Shown here piece by piece: positions 17,006 through 26,128 of a DNA stretch of 64,000 nucleotides. The notes beneath the pieces are model-generated. The model saw only the letters and a program-made list of their open reading frames with translations. It made no database searches and was not told where the DNA came from. How positions within the stretch are numbered: the stretch's first letter is position 1; every line of letters begins with the position of its first letter. Source of the stretch: Prevotella sp. (GTDB lineage: Bacteria; Bacteroidota; Bacteroidia; Bacteroidales; Bacteroidaceae); the NCBI GenBank assembly GCA_017442825.1, contig JAFRYZ010000010.1, forward strand, positions 62,001 through 126,000, given 5' to 3'. The position numbers and the translations under genes were made by a program.

Positions 17006-19354
17006 ATGCAAGAGAACTTAGTGATTGTAGAGAGTCCTGCCAAGGCTAAGACCATTGAGAAATTTCTCGGTAAGGACTTCAAGGTGATGTCGAGTTACGG
17101 ACACATCCGTGACTTGAAGAAGAAGGAAATCAGTATTGACCTCGACACACTGTCGCCAGACTATGAGATTCCAGAGGAGAAGAAGAAACTGGTGGCTGAC
17201 CTGAAGAAGAAGGCAAAGGAGGCAAAGACGGTGTGGCTGGCATCGGATGAAGACCGCGAAGGGGAGGCTATTTCATGGCACCTTTGCGAGGTCTTGGGAT
17301 TGGACAAGGAGAAGACAAACCGTATCGTCTTCCACGAAATCACGGAACCGGCGATACAGGAGGCTATCAAGCATCCGCGCCAGCTGGACATGAATCTGGT
17401 GAATGCTCAGCAGGCTCGGCGTGTGCTGGACAGACTGGTGGGATTCAAACTGTCGCCGGTGCTGTGGCGCAAGGTAAAACCACAGCTCTCTGCAGGACGT
17501 GTTCAGAGTGTTGCCGTGAGACTCCTGGTGGAGCGCGAACGCGAGATTCAGAATTTCAAAAGCGTGCCCTACTACCGCGTGAACGCTATCTTCACAACGA
17601 TGGGCGAAGACGGTGCTCTGGCTGAAATCAAGGCTGAACTTTCTACTCGCTTCAACACCCACGAGGATGCTTTGGCTTTCCTGGAAATGTGCAAGGAGGG
17701 GGAGTTCAGCGTCTCTTCAGTACAGAAAAAACCGCTGAAACGCACACCGGCACCACCTTTCACTACTTCGACGCTGCAACAGGAGGCTGCACGAAAACTG
17801 GGATTCACCGTCAGCCAGACCATGCGCGTGGCTCAACGGCTTTACGAAAACGGACGCATCACGTATATGCGTACGGACAGCGTAAACCTCTCCAGCCTCT
17901 GCATCAACGCCAGCAAAGCGGAAATCAGCAAGCTATACGGTGAGGAATACAGCAAGGTGCGCCAATATCACACCAACTCGAAGGGGGCTCAGGAAGCGCA
18001 CGAGGCTATTCGCCCAACGTATATGAAGGATACGCACATTGAGGGAACGGTGCAGGAACGCAGACTATACGACCTCATCTGGAAACGGACGGCAGCTTCG
18101 CAGATGGCTGACGCTCAGATAGAGAAAACAACGGTGGAAATTACTCTCAACGTTAGACTCTCTAATAGCGAAGCGCTTGCCAAAGCTGGAACTTCAGACG
18201 CTCAACCTTCAACCTTCATCGCAACGGGAGAGGTGGTAAAATTCGATGGTTTCCTCAAGGTATATAACATAACTCCTGACGAAGAAAACGAAGAGGAGAC
18301 AACCCACATTCTACCTCCGCTACACAAGGGCGACAAACTGGAACGCCGCGAGATTGTGGCTACGGAGCGTTTCTCACAGAGCCCGCTCAGATATACCGAG
18401 GGCTCACTCGTGAAGAAACTCGAAGAACTGGGCATCGGTCGCCCATCAACCTACGCACCTACCATCTCGACCATTCAGCAGCGCGAATATGTGCAGAAGG
18501 GCGACAAGAAGGGTGTGGAAAGAAAATACACGGTAGATACGCTGAAGGGGGCGAAGGTGACCACGAAGGATAAGAAGGAAATGGCGGGTGCCGACAAGGG
18601 CAAGCTCATTCCGACGGATATAGGATGCGTCGTCAACGACTTCCTGATGGAAAATTTCCCCAGCATCATGGACTATAACTTCACGGCAAACGTGGAACAT
18701 GACTTCGACAAGATTGCCGCAGGCAAGGAGAACTGGACAGAGGAGATGATGGAGTTCTACAAGGATTTCGACCCGGAGGTGGACAAGGTGATGAACGCCA
18801 GGACTGAACACAAGGCAGGAGAACGGGAACTGGGTACCGACCCGAAAAGTGGAAAACCGGTTTTCGTTAAGATTGGACGTTTCGGACCTGTGGTACAAAT
18901 CGGCTCTGCCGAAGACGAGGAGAAACCGCAGTTTGCTCAGTTGCCTGCCGACAAGGGTATGGAGAGCATCACACTGGAGGAGGCACTGGAACTCTTCAAA
19001 CTGCCGCGAACGGTGGGAGAGTTTGAGGGTAACCCTGTGGTCATCGGTACCGGAAGATTCGGACCTTACATCTTGCACAACAAGAAATATGTTACTCTGC
19101 CGAAAACGGAAGACCCGATGACGGTGACGCTGGAAACGGCGGTGGAACTGATTGAGGAAAAACGTAAAGCGGAGCAGCAACGACACCTGAAATCGTTTGA
19201 AGAAGACTCGAAACTGGAGGTGATGAACGGACGCTATGGTCCATACATCGCCTACGACGGAAAGAACTACAGACTGCCGAAAGCCATGCACGAGAAGGCT
19301 GCCGAACTGACATATGCGGAATGCATGGAAATTGTCAACAAGGTAAAGAGTTAA
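17006..19354 (+). CDS. topA: DNA topoisomerase I (type IA)
   Basis: Relaxes negative supercoils by single-strand passage. The 782-residue product starts MQENLVIVESPAKAKTIEKF, the usual Toprim opening, with acidic SDEDREGEAISWH, and has the active-site tyrosine in GRITYMRTDS (Tyr287). The C-terminal part has no zinc-finger cysteines but repeats of the GRFGPYI type (KIGRFGPVVQ, GTGRFGPYILHN, NGRYGPYIAYDG), typical of Bacteroidetes TopA. About 97 bases separate it from aroK, so it may head the run aroK-speA-argB, though it has its own promoter. Confidence 0.97.
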   Translation: MQENLVIVESPAKAKTIEKFLGKDFKVMSSYGHIRDLKKKEISIDLDTLSPDYEIPEEKKKLVADLKKKAKEAKTVWLASDEDREGEAISWHLCEVLGLDKEKTNRIVFHEITEPAIQEAIKHPRQLDMNLVNAQQARRVLDRLVGFKLSPVLWRKVKPQLSAGRVQSVAVRLLVEREREIQNFKSVPYYRVNAIFTTMGEDGALAEIKAELSTRFNTHEDALAFLEMCKEGEFSVSSVQKKPLKRTPAPPFTTSTLQQEAARKLGFTVSQTMRVAQRLYENGRITYMRTDSVNLSSLCINASKAEISKLYGEEYSKVRQYHTNSKGAQEAHEAIRPTYMKDTHIEGTVQERRLYDLIWKRTAASQMADAQIEKTTVEITLNVRLSNSEALAKAGTSDAQPSTFIATGEVVKFDGFLKVYNITPDEENEEETTHILPPLHKGDKLERREIVATERFSQSPLRYTEGSLVKKLEELGIGRPSTYAPTISTIQQREYVQKGDKKGVERKYTVDTLKGAKVTTKDKKEMAGADKGKLIPTDIGCVVNDFLMENFPSIMDYNFTANVEHDFDKIAAGKENWTEEMMEFYKDFDPEVDKVMNARTEHKAGERELGTDPKSGKPVFVKIGRFGPVVQIGSAEDEEKPQFAQLPADKGMESITLEEALELFKLPRTVGEFEGNPVVIGTGRFGPYILHNKKYVTLPKTEDPMTVTLETAVELIEEKRKAEQQRHLKSFEEDSKLEVMNGRYGPYIAYDGKNYRLPKAMHEKAAELTYAECMEIVNKVKS

Positions 19355-19437
19355 GTGCGCTTTTCGCTTACAAATAAAATAAAAGGGATTTAAAAAGCGC
19401 TTTTCGCAAACGAAACCTGTTGAGACGTGAGAGACGC

Positions 19438-19977
19438 ATGAAAAGAATCATTCTGGTAGGATATATGGGTGCCGGCAAGACTACTATAGGAAGGGCGCTC
19501 GCAAAGGAACTCGATATGCCGTTCTACGACTTGGACTGGTATATCGAGAACCGTATGCGCAAGACGATAAGGCAGATTTTCGACGAACGCGGAGAAGAAG
19601 GATTCAGAACGATAGAGAAAAGCATGCTGCACGAGGTGGCTGAGTTTGAAAACGTCATCATCAGCTGCGGAGGCGGAACTCCTTGTTTCTTTGACAATAT
19701 GGAATATATGAACCAACAGGGGGAGACATGCTACCTGAAGGCATCGCCGGAGGTGCTCTACAACCACCTGAAAATGAGCAAGAACGAAAGACCGCTGTTA
19801 CTCAACAAAACGCCCGACGAGGTGCAGGTGTTCATACGAGAACAATTGAAACAGCGCGAACAGTTCTACAGCAAGGCGAAACACGTTATCTACGTGGACT
19901 TACTGGACTCACGCGACAAGATTCAACTCAGCATACAAAAGGTTAAACAACTTCTACCATTAGACTGTAAACGGTAA
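19438..19977 (+). CDS. aroK: Shikimate kinase
   Basis: Phosphorylates shikimate at the 3-hydroxyl in the chorismate pathway. The 179-residue protein has Walker A GYMGAGKTT directly after the start (MKRIILVGY), shikimate-binding FYDLDWYIE, GFRTIEK and CGGGTP, and lid arginine in ERPLL. ATG 19438 is chosen because the P-loop normally begins 8-10 residues in; an upstream in-frame ATG at 19420 only adds Arg-rich residues. The stop is 19 bases before speA, suggesting co-transcription. Confidence 0.95.
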   Translation: MKRIILVGYMGAGKTTIGRALAKELDMPFYDLDWYIENRMRKTIRQIFDERGEEGFRTIEKSMLHEVAEFENVIISCGGGTPCFFDNMEYMNQQGETCYLKASPEVLYNHLKMSKNERPLLLNKTPDEVQVFIREQLKQREQFYSKAKHVIYVDLLDSRDKIQLSIQKVKQLLPLDCKR

Positions 19978-19996
19978 ACCATCAACTACCAAACTC

Positions 19997-21889
19997 ATGA
20001 AGAAATGGACTATTGAAGATGCCAAAGAACTTTACAACATCAACGGATGGGGGACTTCTTATTTTGGCATTAACGAACAGGGGAACGTCTTCGTTTCTCC
20101 ATGCAAAGACAATACACAGATTGACCTGCGCGAGGTAATGGACGAATTGGCTCTGCGCGATGTCGCTCCACCCGTATTGCTGCGATTCCCCGACATCCTT
20201 GACAACCGGATAGAGAAAACATGGAGCTGTTTCAAGAAGGCAAGCAAGGAATACGACTACAAGGGAGAAAATTATGTGGTTTATCCCATCAAGGTGAACC
20301 AAATGCAACCGGTAGTAGAGGAAATTATTTCGCACGGCAAAAAGTTCAACCTTGGACTGGAGGCGGGCTCAAAACCTGAACTGCATGCTGTCATCGCTAT
20401 GCAGTGTCAGAGCGACTCCATCATTATCTGCAATGGATATAAAGACCAAAGCTACATAGAACTGGCGTTACTGGCTCAGAAGATGGGCAAGCAAATCTTC
20501 ATCGTCGTGGAGAAAATGAACGAACTGGAGATTATTGCCAAGGTGGCTAAAAAGATGAACGTGAAACCGAATATCGGCATACGCATCAAATTGGCTTCAT
20601 CAGGTTCGGGAAAATGGGAGGAGAGCGGAGGCGACGCTTCGAAGTTCGGACTGACAAGTGCTGAACTGCTGAATGCTCTCGATACGCTCGACAAAAAGGG
20701 TTTGCACGACTGTCTGCGACTGATACACTTCCATATCGGTAGCCAGATTACGAAAATTCGCCGTATTCAGACGGCGCTGCGAGAAGCGGCACAGTTCTAC
20801 ATACAGTTGCACAAGATGGGGTATAACGTGGATTTCGTTGATTGCGGCGGAGGACTGGGTGTTGACTATGACGGCACTCGCTCACCATCGTCGGAAAGTT
20901 CGGTAAACTACTCCATACAGGAATATGTCAACGACTGTATCTACACTTTCGTGGATGCTGCTAACAAAAACGAACTGCCACACCCCAACATCATCACGGA
21001 GAGCGGACGCTCGCTGGCAGCACACCACTCGGTTCTTGTTATCGACGTATTGGAAACGGCTTCGCTGCCCGAGATGCCGGAGGAGTTTGAACCTGACGAA
21101 GACAGCCATCAACTGGTGAAGGATCTCTACGAAATATGGGACAACCTGTCGCCAAGAAACGTGTTGGAAGACTGGCATGATGCTGAGCAGATTCGCGAAG
21201 AGGTACTCGACCTCTTCAGTCACGGCATCGTCGATCTGAAAACACGGGCTGAAATTGAGGCGATGTATTGGAGCGTTTGCCACGAAATCAACATCCTCAC
21301 CAAAAGTCTGAAACATATTCCTGAAGAGTTGATGAATATCGACAAACTGCTGGCAGACAAGTATTTCTGCAACTTCTCGCTCTTCCAGTCGCTCTCCGAC
21401 TCGTGGGCTATTGACCAACTCTTCCCCATTATGCCGATTCAACGACTTACAGAGCGACCCACTCGCAATGCTACCATACAGGATATCACCTGCGACTCGG
21501 ATGGAAAGATTTCCAATTTCGTCACCAACCGACACAACTCACATTCGCTGCCGGTGCATGCACTGAAGAAGAACGACAGCTACTACCTCGGGGTTTTCCT
21601 CGTTGGAGCATATCAGGAAATTCTCGGCGACATGCACAACCTCTTCGGCGATACCAATGCTGTTCACATCTCTGTGAAAGAGGGAAAATACCACATAGAC
21701 CAGGTCATCGACGGAGAAACGGTTGAAGACGTTTTGGAATACGTACAGTTCAATCCCAAGAAACTCGTCCGCCAATTGGAAACATGGGTGACCAAGAGCG
21801 TGAAACAAGGCAAAATTTCATTGGAAGAAGGCAAAGAGTTCCTCAACAACTACCGCTCAGGACTCTACGGATATACTTATTTAGAATAA
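19997..21889 (+). CDS. speA: Biosynthetic arginine decarboxylase
   Basis: PLP enzyme making agmatine from arginine, first step of the agmatine route to putrescine and spermidine. The 630-residue length is that of the SpeA family. PLP lysine lies in YPIKVNQMQPV (about Lys99); substrate and cofactor motifs HFHIGSQI, DCGGGLGVDYDG and ESGRSLAAHHSVLV are all present. It begins 19 bases after aroK and is followed 38 bases later by argB, linking arginine use and synthesis in one stretch. Confidence 0.96.
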   Translation: MKKWTIEDAKELYNINGWGTSYFGINEQGNVFVSPCKDNTQIDLREVMDELALRDVAPPVLLRFPDILDNRIEKTWSCFKKASKEYDYKGENYVVYPIKVNQMQPVVEEIISHGKKFNLGLEAGSKPELHAVIAMQCQSDSIIICNGYKDQSYIELALLAQKMGKQIFIVVEKMNELEIIAKVAKKMNVKPNIGIRIKLASSGSGKWEESGGDASKFGLTSAELLNALDTLDKKGLHDCLRLIHFHIGSQITKIRRIQTALREAAQFYIQLHKMGYNVDFVDCGGGLGVDYDGTRSPSSESSVNYSIQEYVNDCIYTFVDAANKNELPHPNIITESGRSLAAHHSVLVIDVLETASLPEMPEEFEPDEDSHQLVKDLYEIWDNLSPRNVLEDWHDAEQIREEVLDLFSHGIVDLKTRAEIEAMYWSVCHEINILTKSLKHIPEELMNIDKLLADKYFCNFSLFQSLSDSWAIDQLFPIMPIQRLTERPTRNATIQDITCDSDGKISNFVTNRHNSHSLPVHALKKNDSYYLGVFLVGAYQEILGDMHNLFGDTNAVHISVKEGKYHIDQVIDGETVEDVLEYVQFNPKKLVRQLETWVTKSVKQGKISLEEGKEFLNNYRSGLYGYTYLE

Positions 21890-21927
21890 GAACACCATAA
21901 CGGCATAACAATAAAAAAACAACAACC

Positions 21928-22737
21928 ATGCAAGAATCTCTCACCATCATTAAGGTTGGCGGTGCAGTCGTTGAAGACGAACAGCAACTGTCACAGTTAT
22001 TAAACGACTTTGTTGCCATTAACGGCAGAAAGGTATTGGTGCATGGTGGCGGAAGACGTGCCACGAAGGTGGCAGCAAATCTTGGCATAGAGAGTAAGAT
22101 GGTAAATGGACGCCGTATCACCGACGCTCAGATGCTGGAAGTGGTGACCATGGTCTATGGCGGACTGGTGAACAAAAACCTTGTGGCAAAGTTGCAAGCC
22201 AACGGCATCAACGCCATCGGACTAACGGGGGCCGATGCCAATATCATGCTCAGCCACAAACGACTTCCCGTTCACTATGCAGCAACTGAGTCACAGCATG
22301 CCGGACAGACTATCGACTACGGCTTTGTAGGCGACGTTGACAAAGCTGATGGTAAGATTCTTGCCGATTTCATCGAAAATGGCATTACTCCCGTCATCGC
22401 TCCGCTGACTCATGACGGAAAAGGCAATATCCTGAATACCAATGCCGACACAATAGCGGCAGAAACAGCAAAGGCTCTTGCCAACTATTATAGCACCACG
22501 CTCATCTATTGCTTCGAAAAGAAGGGTGTACTGAGCAATCCCGACGATGATGACAGCGTCATCTCCAACATCACCCATGCTGACTTCGAACATTATAAGG
22601 CTGACGGCACCATCGCAGGTGGGATGATTCCCAAGATTGAGAATGCTCTCAATGCTATCGACGCCGGAGTGAGTCAAGTTATCATCACACGCGCCGATTC
22701 CATCGACGGCAAACATGGAACGAAAATAACGGGCTAA
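21928..22737 (+). CDS. argB: Acetylglutamate kinase (amino-acid kinase family)
   Basis: Phosphorylates N-acetylglutamate, or N-succinylglutamate in Bacteroidetes, which use succinylated arginine intermediates (family knowledge; not decidable here). 269 residues with the amino-acid kinase fold: KVGGAVVED, HGGGRRATKVA, substrate-binding VNGRRITD, NINADT-type NTNADTIAAETA, and AGGMIPKIENAL near the C-terminus. It follows speA by 38 bases. Confidence 0.92.
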   Translation: MQESLTIIKVGGAVVEDEQQLSQLLNDFVAINGRKVLVHGGGRRATKVAANLGIESKMVNGRRITDAQMLEVVTMVYGGLVNKNLVAKLQANGINAIGLTGADANIMLSHKRLPVHYAATESQHAGQTIDYGFVGDVDKADGKILADFIENGITPVIAPLTHDGKGNILNTNADTIAAETAKALANYYSTTLIYCFEKKGVLSNPDDDDSVISNITHADFEHYKADGTIAGGMIPKIENALNAIDAGVSQVIITRADSIDGKHGTKITG

Positions 22738-22796
22738 GAGCCCCCTATCGAGCTTTGCTCGCTTGCGAAGAACCATCAACCATAAACCCTCAACCT

Positions 22797-23300
22797 ATGC
22801 CCATCAGTTTTCAGCACGACATATTACCTCTGAAGAACGAGTTGTATAGGCTTGCTCTACGCATCACGCTCAGTCGTGAAGAGGCGGAAGATGTTGTACA
22901 GGAAACCATGATTAAAGTATGGAACAACCGAGAACGGTGGAATGACATTGATTCCATCGAGGCTTATTGCCTCACCGTCTGCCGTAATCTTGCCCTCGAT
23001 GCCTTGCGAAAGAAAGAAAACCTGCATGAGTCTATTGATGAGAACATGATGCAGTCGCCCAACTTTGCCACTCATAACTTGCAAGACCGCATCATTCAAC
23101 AAGAAAGAGTACAAATTGTCCGGAAACTGGTGGATGCGCTTCCAGAAAAACAACGCAGTTGCATGCAGCTAAGAGACTTTGAAGGAAAATCATACAAGGA
23201 AATTGCCACTATTCTTAATATCAGCGAGGAACAGGTAAAGGTCAATATCTTCCGAGCCAGGCAAGCTATAAAACAACGATTTTCCATTCAGAATACTTGA
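22797..23300 (+). CDS. ECF-type RNA polymerase sigma factor
   Basis: A 167-residue extracytoplasmic-function sigma factor: region 2 (LALRITLSREEAEDVVQETM, VWNNRERWNDIDSIEAYCL) and region 4 HTH (LPEKQRSCMQLRDFEGKSYK, then ISEEQVKVNIFRAR). ATG 22797 (MPISFQHDILP) is preferred over 22755, which would translate an intergenic repeat. It lies 59 bases after argB; the next gene encodes a small membrane protein that is its likely anti-sigma partner. Regulon unknown. Confidence 0.92.
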   Translation: MPISFQHDILPLKNELYRLALRITLSREEAEDVVQETMIKVWNNRERWNDIDSIEAYCLTVCRNLALDALRKKENLHESIDENMMQSPNFATHNLQDRIIQQERVQIVRKLVDALPEKQRSCMQLRDFEGKSYKEIATILNISEEQVKVNIFRARQAIKQRFSIQNT

Positions 23301-23324
23301 AAGGACAAACGCTTTAAAGTCCTC

Positions 23325-23337
23325 CCCCTCAGGGGGC
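23325..23337. repeat. CCCCCT/AGGGGG block after the sigma factor gene
   Basis: CCCCCTCAGGGGG, 24 bases after the stop codon; same family as 4082-4095. Confidence 0.5.
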
Positions 23338-23452
23338 AAGGAGGCTATAAAGGACTAAAACCTTACTTCCTCAAATCTTAATAAACGTTAATCACTGTAA
23401 CTTTCCACCACTTCTTATCGTCTTCCTTTTAGAGTACAACAAAAAAGGACGT

Positions 23453-23926
23453 ATGGATTACAAATACATAGAACAACTTTTGGACCGCTACTGGCGGTGT
23501 GAAACTTCTCTTGAAGAGGAGCAGATTCTCCGTGCGTTCTTCCAACAGATGGATATTCCTGCCGAGATGAAGCAGTACCAACCACTGTTCGCCTACGAAG
23601 CAGAGGAAAAGCAAATGAATGTGCTGGGTGATGATTTCGACCAGAAGATGATGAGTATCATTGGCGAAGAGAAAACGACAAAAGCTACTGTTATCACCTT
23701 GCAACAACGACTGAGACCGCTGTTTAAGGCCGCTGCTATTGTCGCTATCTTACTGACATTGGGCAATGCCATACAGGTTTCTCTGCCAAATGGCAATGAA
23801 AAAACGCCTGTTGCTGGCATCGACAAGCCTAATGACGGTCCATCTGTAGCTGCTGTACAAACCGACACTGTAAAATTGGACATCCAGCAACCTTCTGTCG
23901 ATATACAGTCGCCTGTTAAACAATGA
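23453..23926 (+). CDS. Small single-pass membrane protein, putative anti-sigma factor
   Basis: 157 residues without a confident family match by eye. The N-terminal 80 residues are acidic and helical (MDYKYIEQLLDRYWRCETSL, EEEQILRAFF), resembling cytoplasmic anti-sigma domains. One TM helix follows (about 88-104, LFKAAAIVAILLTLGNAIQV), then a short Pro/Thr-rich periplasmic tail. It lies 152 bases after the ECF sigma gene and is followed by a strong terminator. The anti-sigma role is inferred from topology and position. Confidence 0.65.
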   Translation: MDYKYIEQLLDRYWRCETSLEEEQILRAFFQQMDIPAEMKQYQPLFAYEAEEKQMNVLGDDFDQKMMSIIGEEKTTKATVITLQQRLRPLFKAAAIVAILLTLGNAIQVSLPNGNEKTPVAGIDKPNDGPSVAAVQTDTVKLDIQQPSVDIQSPVKQ

Positions 23927-24032
23927 ATATTTTCTATGCTTTCTCTATAACATCATGTTTAGTAAAACAACTTAAAACGAAGCTGTGAAGCTTCAACATT
24001 CTCTCAAATTTTTCATAACATACAAATGTTGA

Positions 24033-24067
24033 AAAGATGTGTCTTTCGAGACACATCTTTTTTTATA
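24033..24067 (+). terminator. Rho-independent terminator with UUCG tetraloop
   Basis: A perfect 12-bp stem AAAGATGTGTCT / AGACACATCTTT (24033-24044 and 24049-24060) closes a TTCG loop and is followed by seven T. It ends the sigma/anti-sigma unit. Confidence 0.92.
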
Positions 24068-24143
24068 TTTTCCTGCTTTTACTAGATATTTTCCCTAACC
24101 TTGCTTAAGGTTATAAGAGTCTACCTGCTATCAGCTATCCATA

Positions 24144-24968
24144 CTATTTCTCTTTCATGCGGATAGCTAATTGGTATAACGAAGGCAAGAAGATACACAA
24201 GGAGAATCCGATCGCCATATACAACATACTCCTGTCTCCATGAAAGAGATCAATGAGTTGACCATCGGCTAGCTGAGGCTGAATATTAAACATGACATAA
24301 GCCACTGTGTTGTTGATCCAATGCAGCACAATACCAGGGAAGACACTGCGTGTGCGATAATACATCCAACCCAACAGAAGACCTATCAACGTGGCATGGA
24401 AACCTTGAGCCAGGTTCATGTGGATGATACCGAAGACGACTGCCGAGATGGCTATGGCTATCCAATGTGAACGTCGGGCAAAGACATTCAACAAGACTCG
24501 CAGCACAGCACCACGAAAGACAAGTTCTTCGGCCACTGGAACCAGCATACCAACAACCAAGTACCCCCAAGGTTCCCGCATAATGCTTTGGAAGAGCGCT
24601 ACCGTTTGTTCTGGCATTGCCAACTGCAGTTGCTCATAAATCCACTCTGCAGGTAATATCGTGCCAAAAGTCAACAGGACAACCCATACGATAACCAACC
24701 AAGGACGTGAAGCAAGCCAGTTACGGGAAACAGGAGTCCATCTTAATAGCGTAAACAACAAAATCGTCAGCAAACTGCTGATGGCTGTCGTTGTCACCAT
24801 CAAACCACCATAAACACCATTGGTCATTCCTAATAAAACAGCATCCAACGACTGACCCTTTACAGATGCCCAAATGAAAGCTGCAGCAAACTGAACGACT
24901 ACCTGAATGAGCACGAATGCTACCAAATACCATACGGCATCTAAAAAACTTTTTGTTATCTTATTCAT
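24144..24968 (-). CDS. CPBP-family intramembrane metalloprotease
   Basis: A 274-residue polytopic membrane protein with the CPBP/Abi (Rce1-like) motifs: AEELVFRGAVLR (Glu-Glu...Arg), FGIIHMN and the second His/Asn motif VLHWINNTVAY. Such proteins cleave prenylated or small peptide substrates or act in bacteriocin self-protection; the substrate here is unknown. The start overlaps the ribF stop by four bases (ATGA), so the two are translationally coupled. Confidence 0.88.
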   Translation of the reverse strand: MNKITKSFLDAVWYLVAFVLIQVVVQFAAAFIWASVKGQSLDAVLLGMTNGVYGGLMVTTTAISSLLTILLFTLLRWTPVSRNWLASRPWLVIVWVVLLTFGTILPAEWIYEQLQLAMPEQTVALFQSIMREPWGYLVVGMLVPVAEELVFRGAVLRVLLNVFARRSHWIAIAISAVVFGIIHMNLAQGFHATLIGLLLGWMYYRTRSVFPGIVLHWINNTVAYVMFNIQPQLADGQLIDLFHGDRSMLYMAIGFSLCIFLPSLYQLAIRMKEK

Positions 24969-25921
24969 ATTGAAAAGTGATCTTCTATTTGTTTCTTGTC
25001 TTTATTCAACTGAACGGCAAGTTCTTCGGGAGAAGCAAATTTCCTTTCGCCACGGATACGGTGTAGGAATGCCACATGAAGTTTCTCACCATAAAGGTTG
25101 CCGGCATATTGCATGATATGCACTTCCAGCGTTTGTTGAGCACCGCCAAAAGTAGGACGGACACCGATATTCATCATACCGAGAAAGTCGGTCCTAGACC
25201 CAGGGATCCGCACTTTCACCGCATAGACTCCCGATGGAGGAATCAATTGCCGTGAGGAAGAGACGTCGAGATTGGCTGTCGGAAAACCCAACTTTCGTCC
25301 TTCCTTCACACCATGGACCACTTTCCCTGTCAAGAAATAAGGATGTCCCAAACAGTCATTGGCAGCTTCCAAATTACCTTTCTCTATATACGAACGCACC
25401 AACGTAGAACTGACGTTTACCTCCTGTTGGTCATCTCCATACCCTTTCACATGAGCAAAACCATCACTCTGCGTTACTTCCATGCCCAAATCCTTGCCAT
25501 ATCGAACATAGTCGTCAAAACCTTTATTCCTGTCTCTGCCAAAACGGTTGTCATAGCCAATAATGAGCCGATGCACACGCAATCCCTCCCATAGCACTTT
25601 ATTCATGAAATCGTAAGCCGACATAGACGCCAACTCCTTGTTGAAAGGAAGTACTACAACATTGTCGACACACGTCTTCGAAAGCAGCAGTAATTTATCA
25701 TCAAGGGTTGTCAGCAACTGCGGATGTTCGTCAGGATGCAGCACTTGGCGCGGATGTTTGTCGAAGGTAACAACCATAGACTGCATGCCTTCAGTATGTG
25801 CCCTCACAACAACCTGCCTTATAAGATATTGATGACCAAGATGGACACCATCGAAAAAACCGATGGTTGCCACTTGAGGCTCCAATTTCAATGGCTGTTG
25901 CTGATAGAATATCGTTTTCAT
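24965..25921 (-). CDS. ribF: Bifunctional riboflavin kinase / FAD synthetase
   Basis: Makes FMN then FAD from riboflavin. The 318-residue protein has the N-terminal nucleotidyltransferase motif GFFDGVHLGHQYLI and C-terminal flavokinase motif GRKLGFPTANLDV; length is standard. It starts downstream of a -7 box at 25941-25948 and shares an ATGA overlap with the CPBP protease gene. Confidence 0.96.
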   Translation of the reverse strand: MKTIFYQQQPLKLEPQVATIGFFDGVHLGHQYLIRQVVVRAHTEGMQSMVVTFDKHPRQVLHPDEHPQLLTTLDDKLLLLSKTCVDNVVVLPFNKELASMSAYDFMNKVLWEGLRVHRLIIGYDNRFGRDRNKGFDDYVRYGKDLGMEVTQSDGFAHVKGYGDDQQEVNVSSTLVRSYIEKGNLEAANDCLGHPYFLTGKVVHGVKEGRKLGFPTANLDVSSSRQLIPPSGVYAVKVRIPGSRTDFLGMMNIGVRPTFGGAQQTLEVHIMQYAGNLYGEKLHVAFLHRIRGERKFASPEELAVQLNKDKKQIEDHFSI

Positions 25922-25940
25922 GACATTTACTTACAAGATA

Positions 25941-25948
25941 CAAAGGTA
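25941..25948 (-). promoter_or_regulatory. -7 box TACCTTTG for ribF
   Basis: TACCTTTG on the minus strand 20 bases before the ribF ATG. No TTTG at the expected -33 position. Confidence 0.5.
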
Positions 25949-25987
25949 CGAAAAAAAAGGGTATGGAAAAGAAAAACAAATAATTCT

Positions 25988-26018
25988 TTTGCTTTTTCCC
26001 TGTTAATTTGTACCTTTG
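25988..26018 (+). promoter_or_regulatory. Bacteroidetes promoter TTTG-N19-TACCTTTG for the tRNA
   Basis: TTTG at 25988-25991 and TACCTTTG at 26011-26018, exactly 19 apart, ending 21 bases before the tRNA. Confidence 0.85.
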
Positions 26019-26039
26019 CAACCGATTTCAAAGAAATCA

Positions 26040-26113
26040 GGACTTGTAGCTCAGTTGGTTAGAGCAACAGACTCATAATCTGGAGGTCCCAGGTTCAAGC
26101 CCTGGCTGGTCCA
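26040..26113 (+). tRNA. tRNA with CAU anticodon (elongator Met, or Ile2 if lysidine-modified)
   Basis: A 74-base cloverleaf. The acceptor GGACTTG pairs with CTGGTCC apart from a G-U and one T-T mismatch; the D arm is GCTC...GAGC, the anticodon loop CTCATAA (CAT at 26074-26076) and the T arm CCAGG-TTCAAGC-CCTGG. The discriminator is A and CCA is not encoded. It lacks the G-C-rich anticodon stem of an initiator. Met versus Ile2 cannot be settled without checking TilS determinants. Confidence 0.93.
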
Positions 26114-26128
26114 CTTCCCTTACCTTTA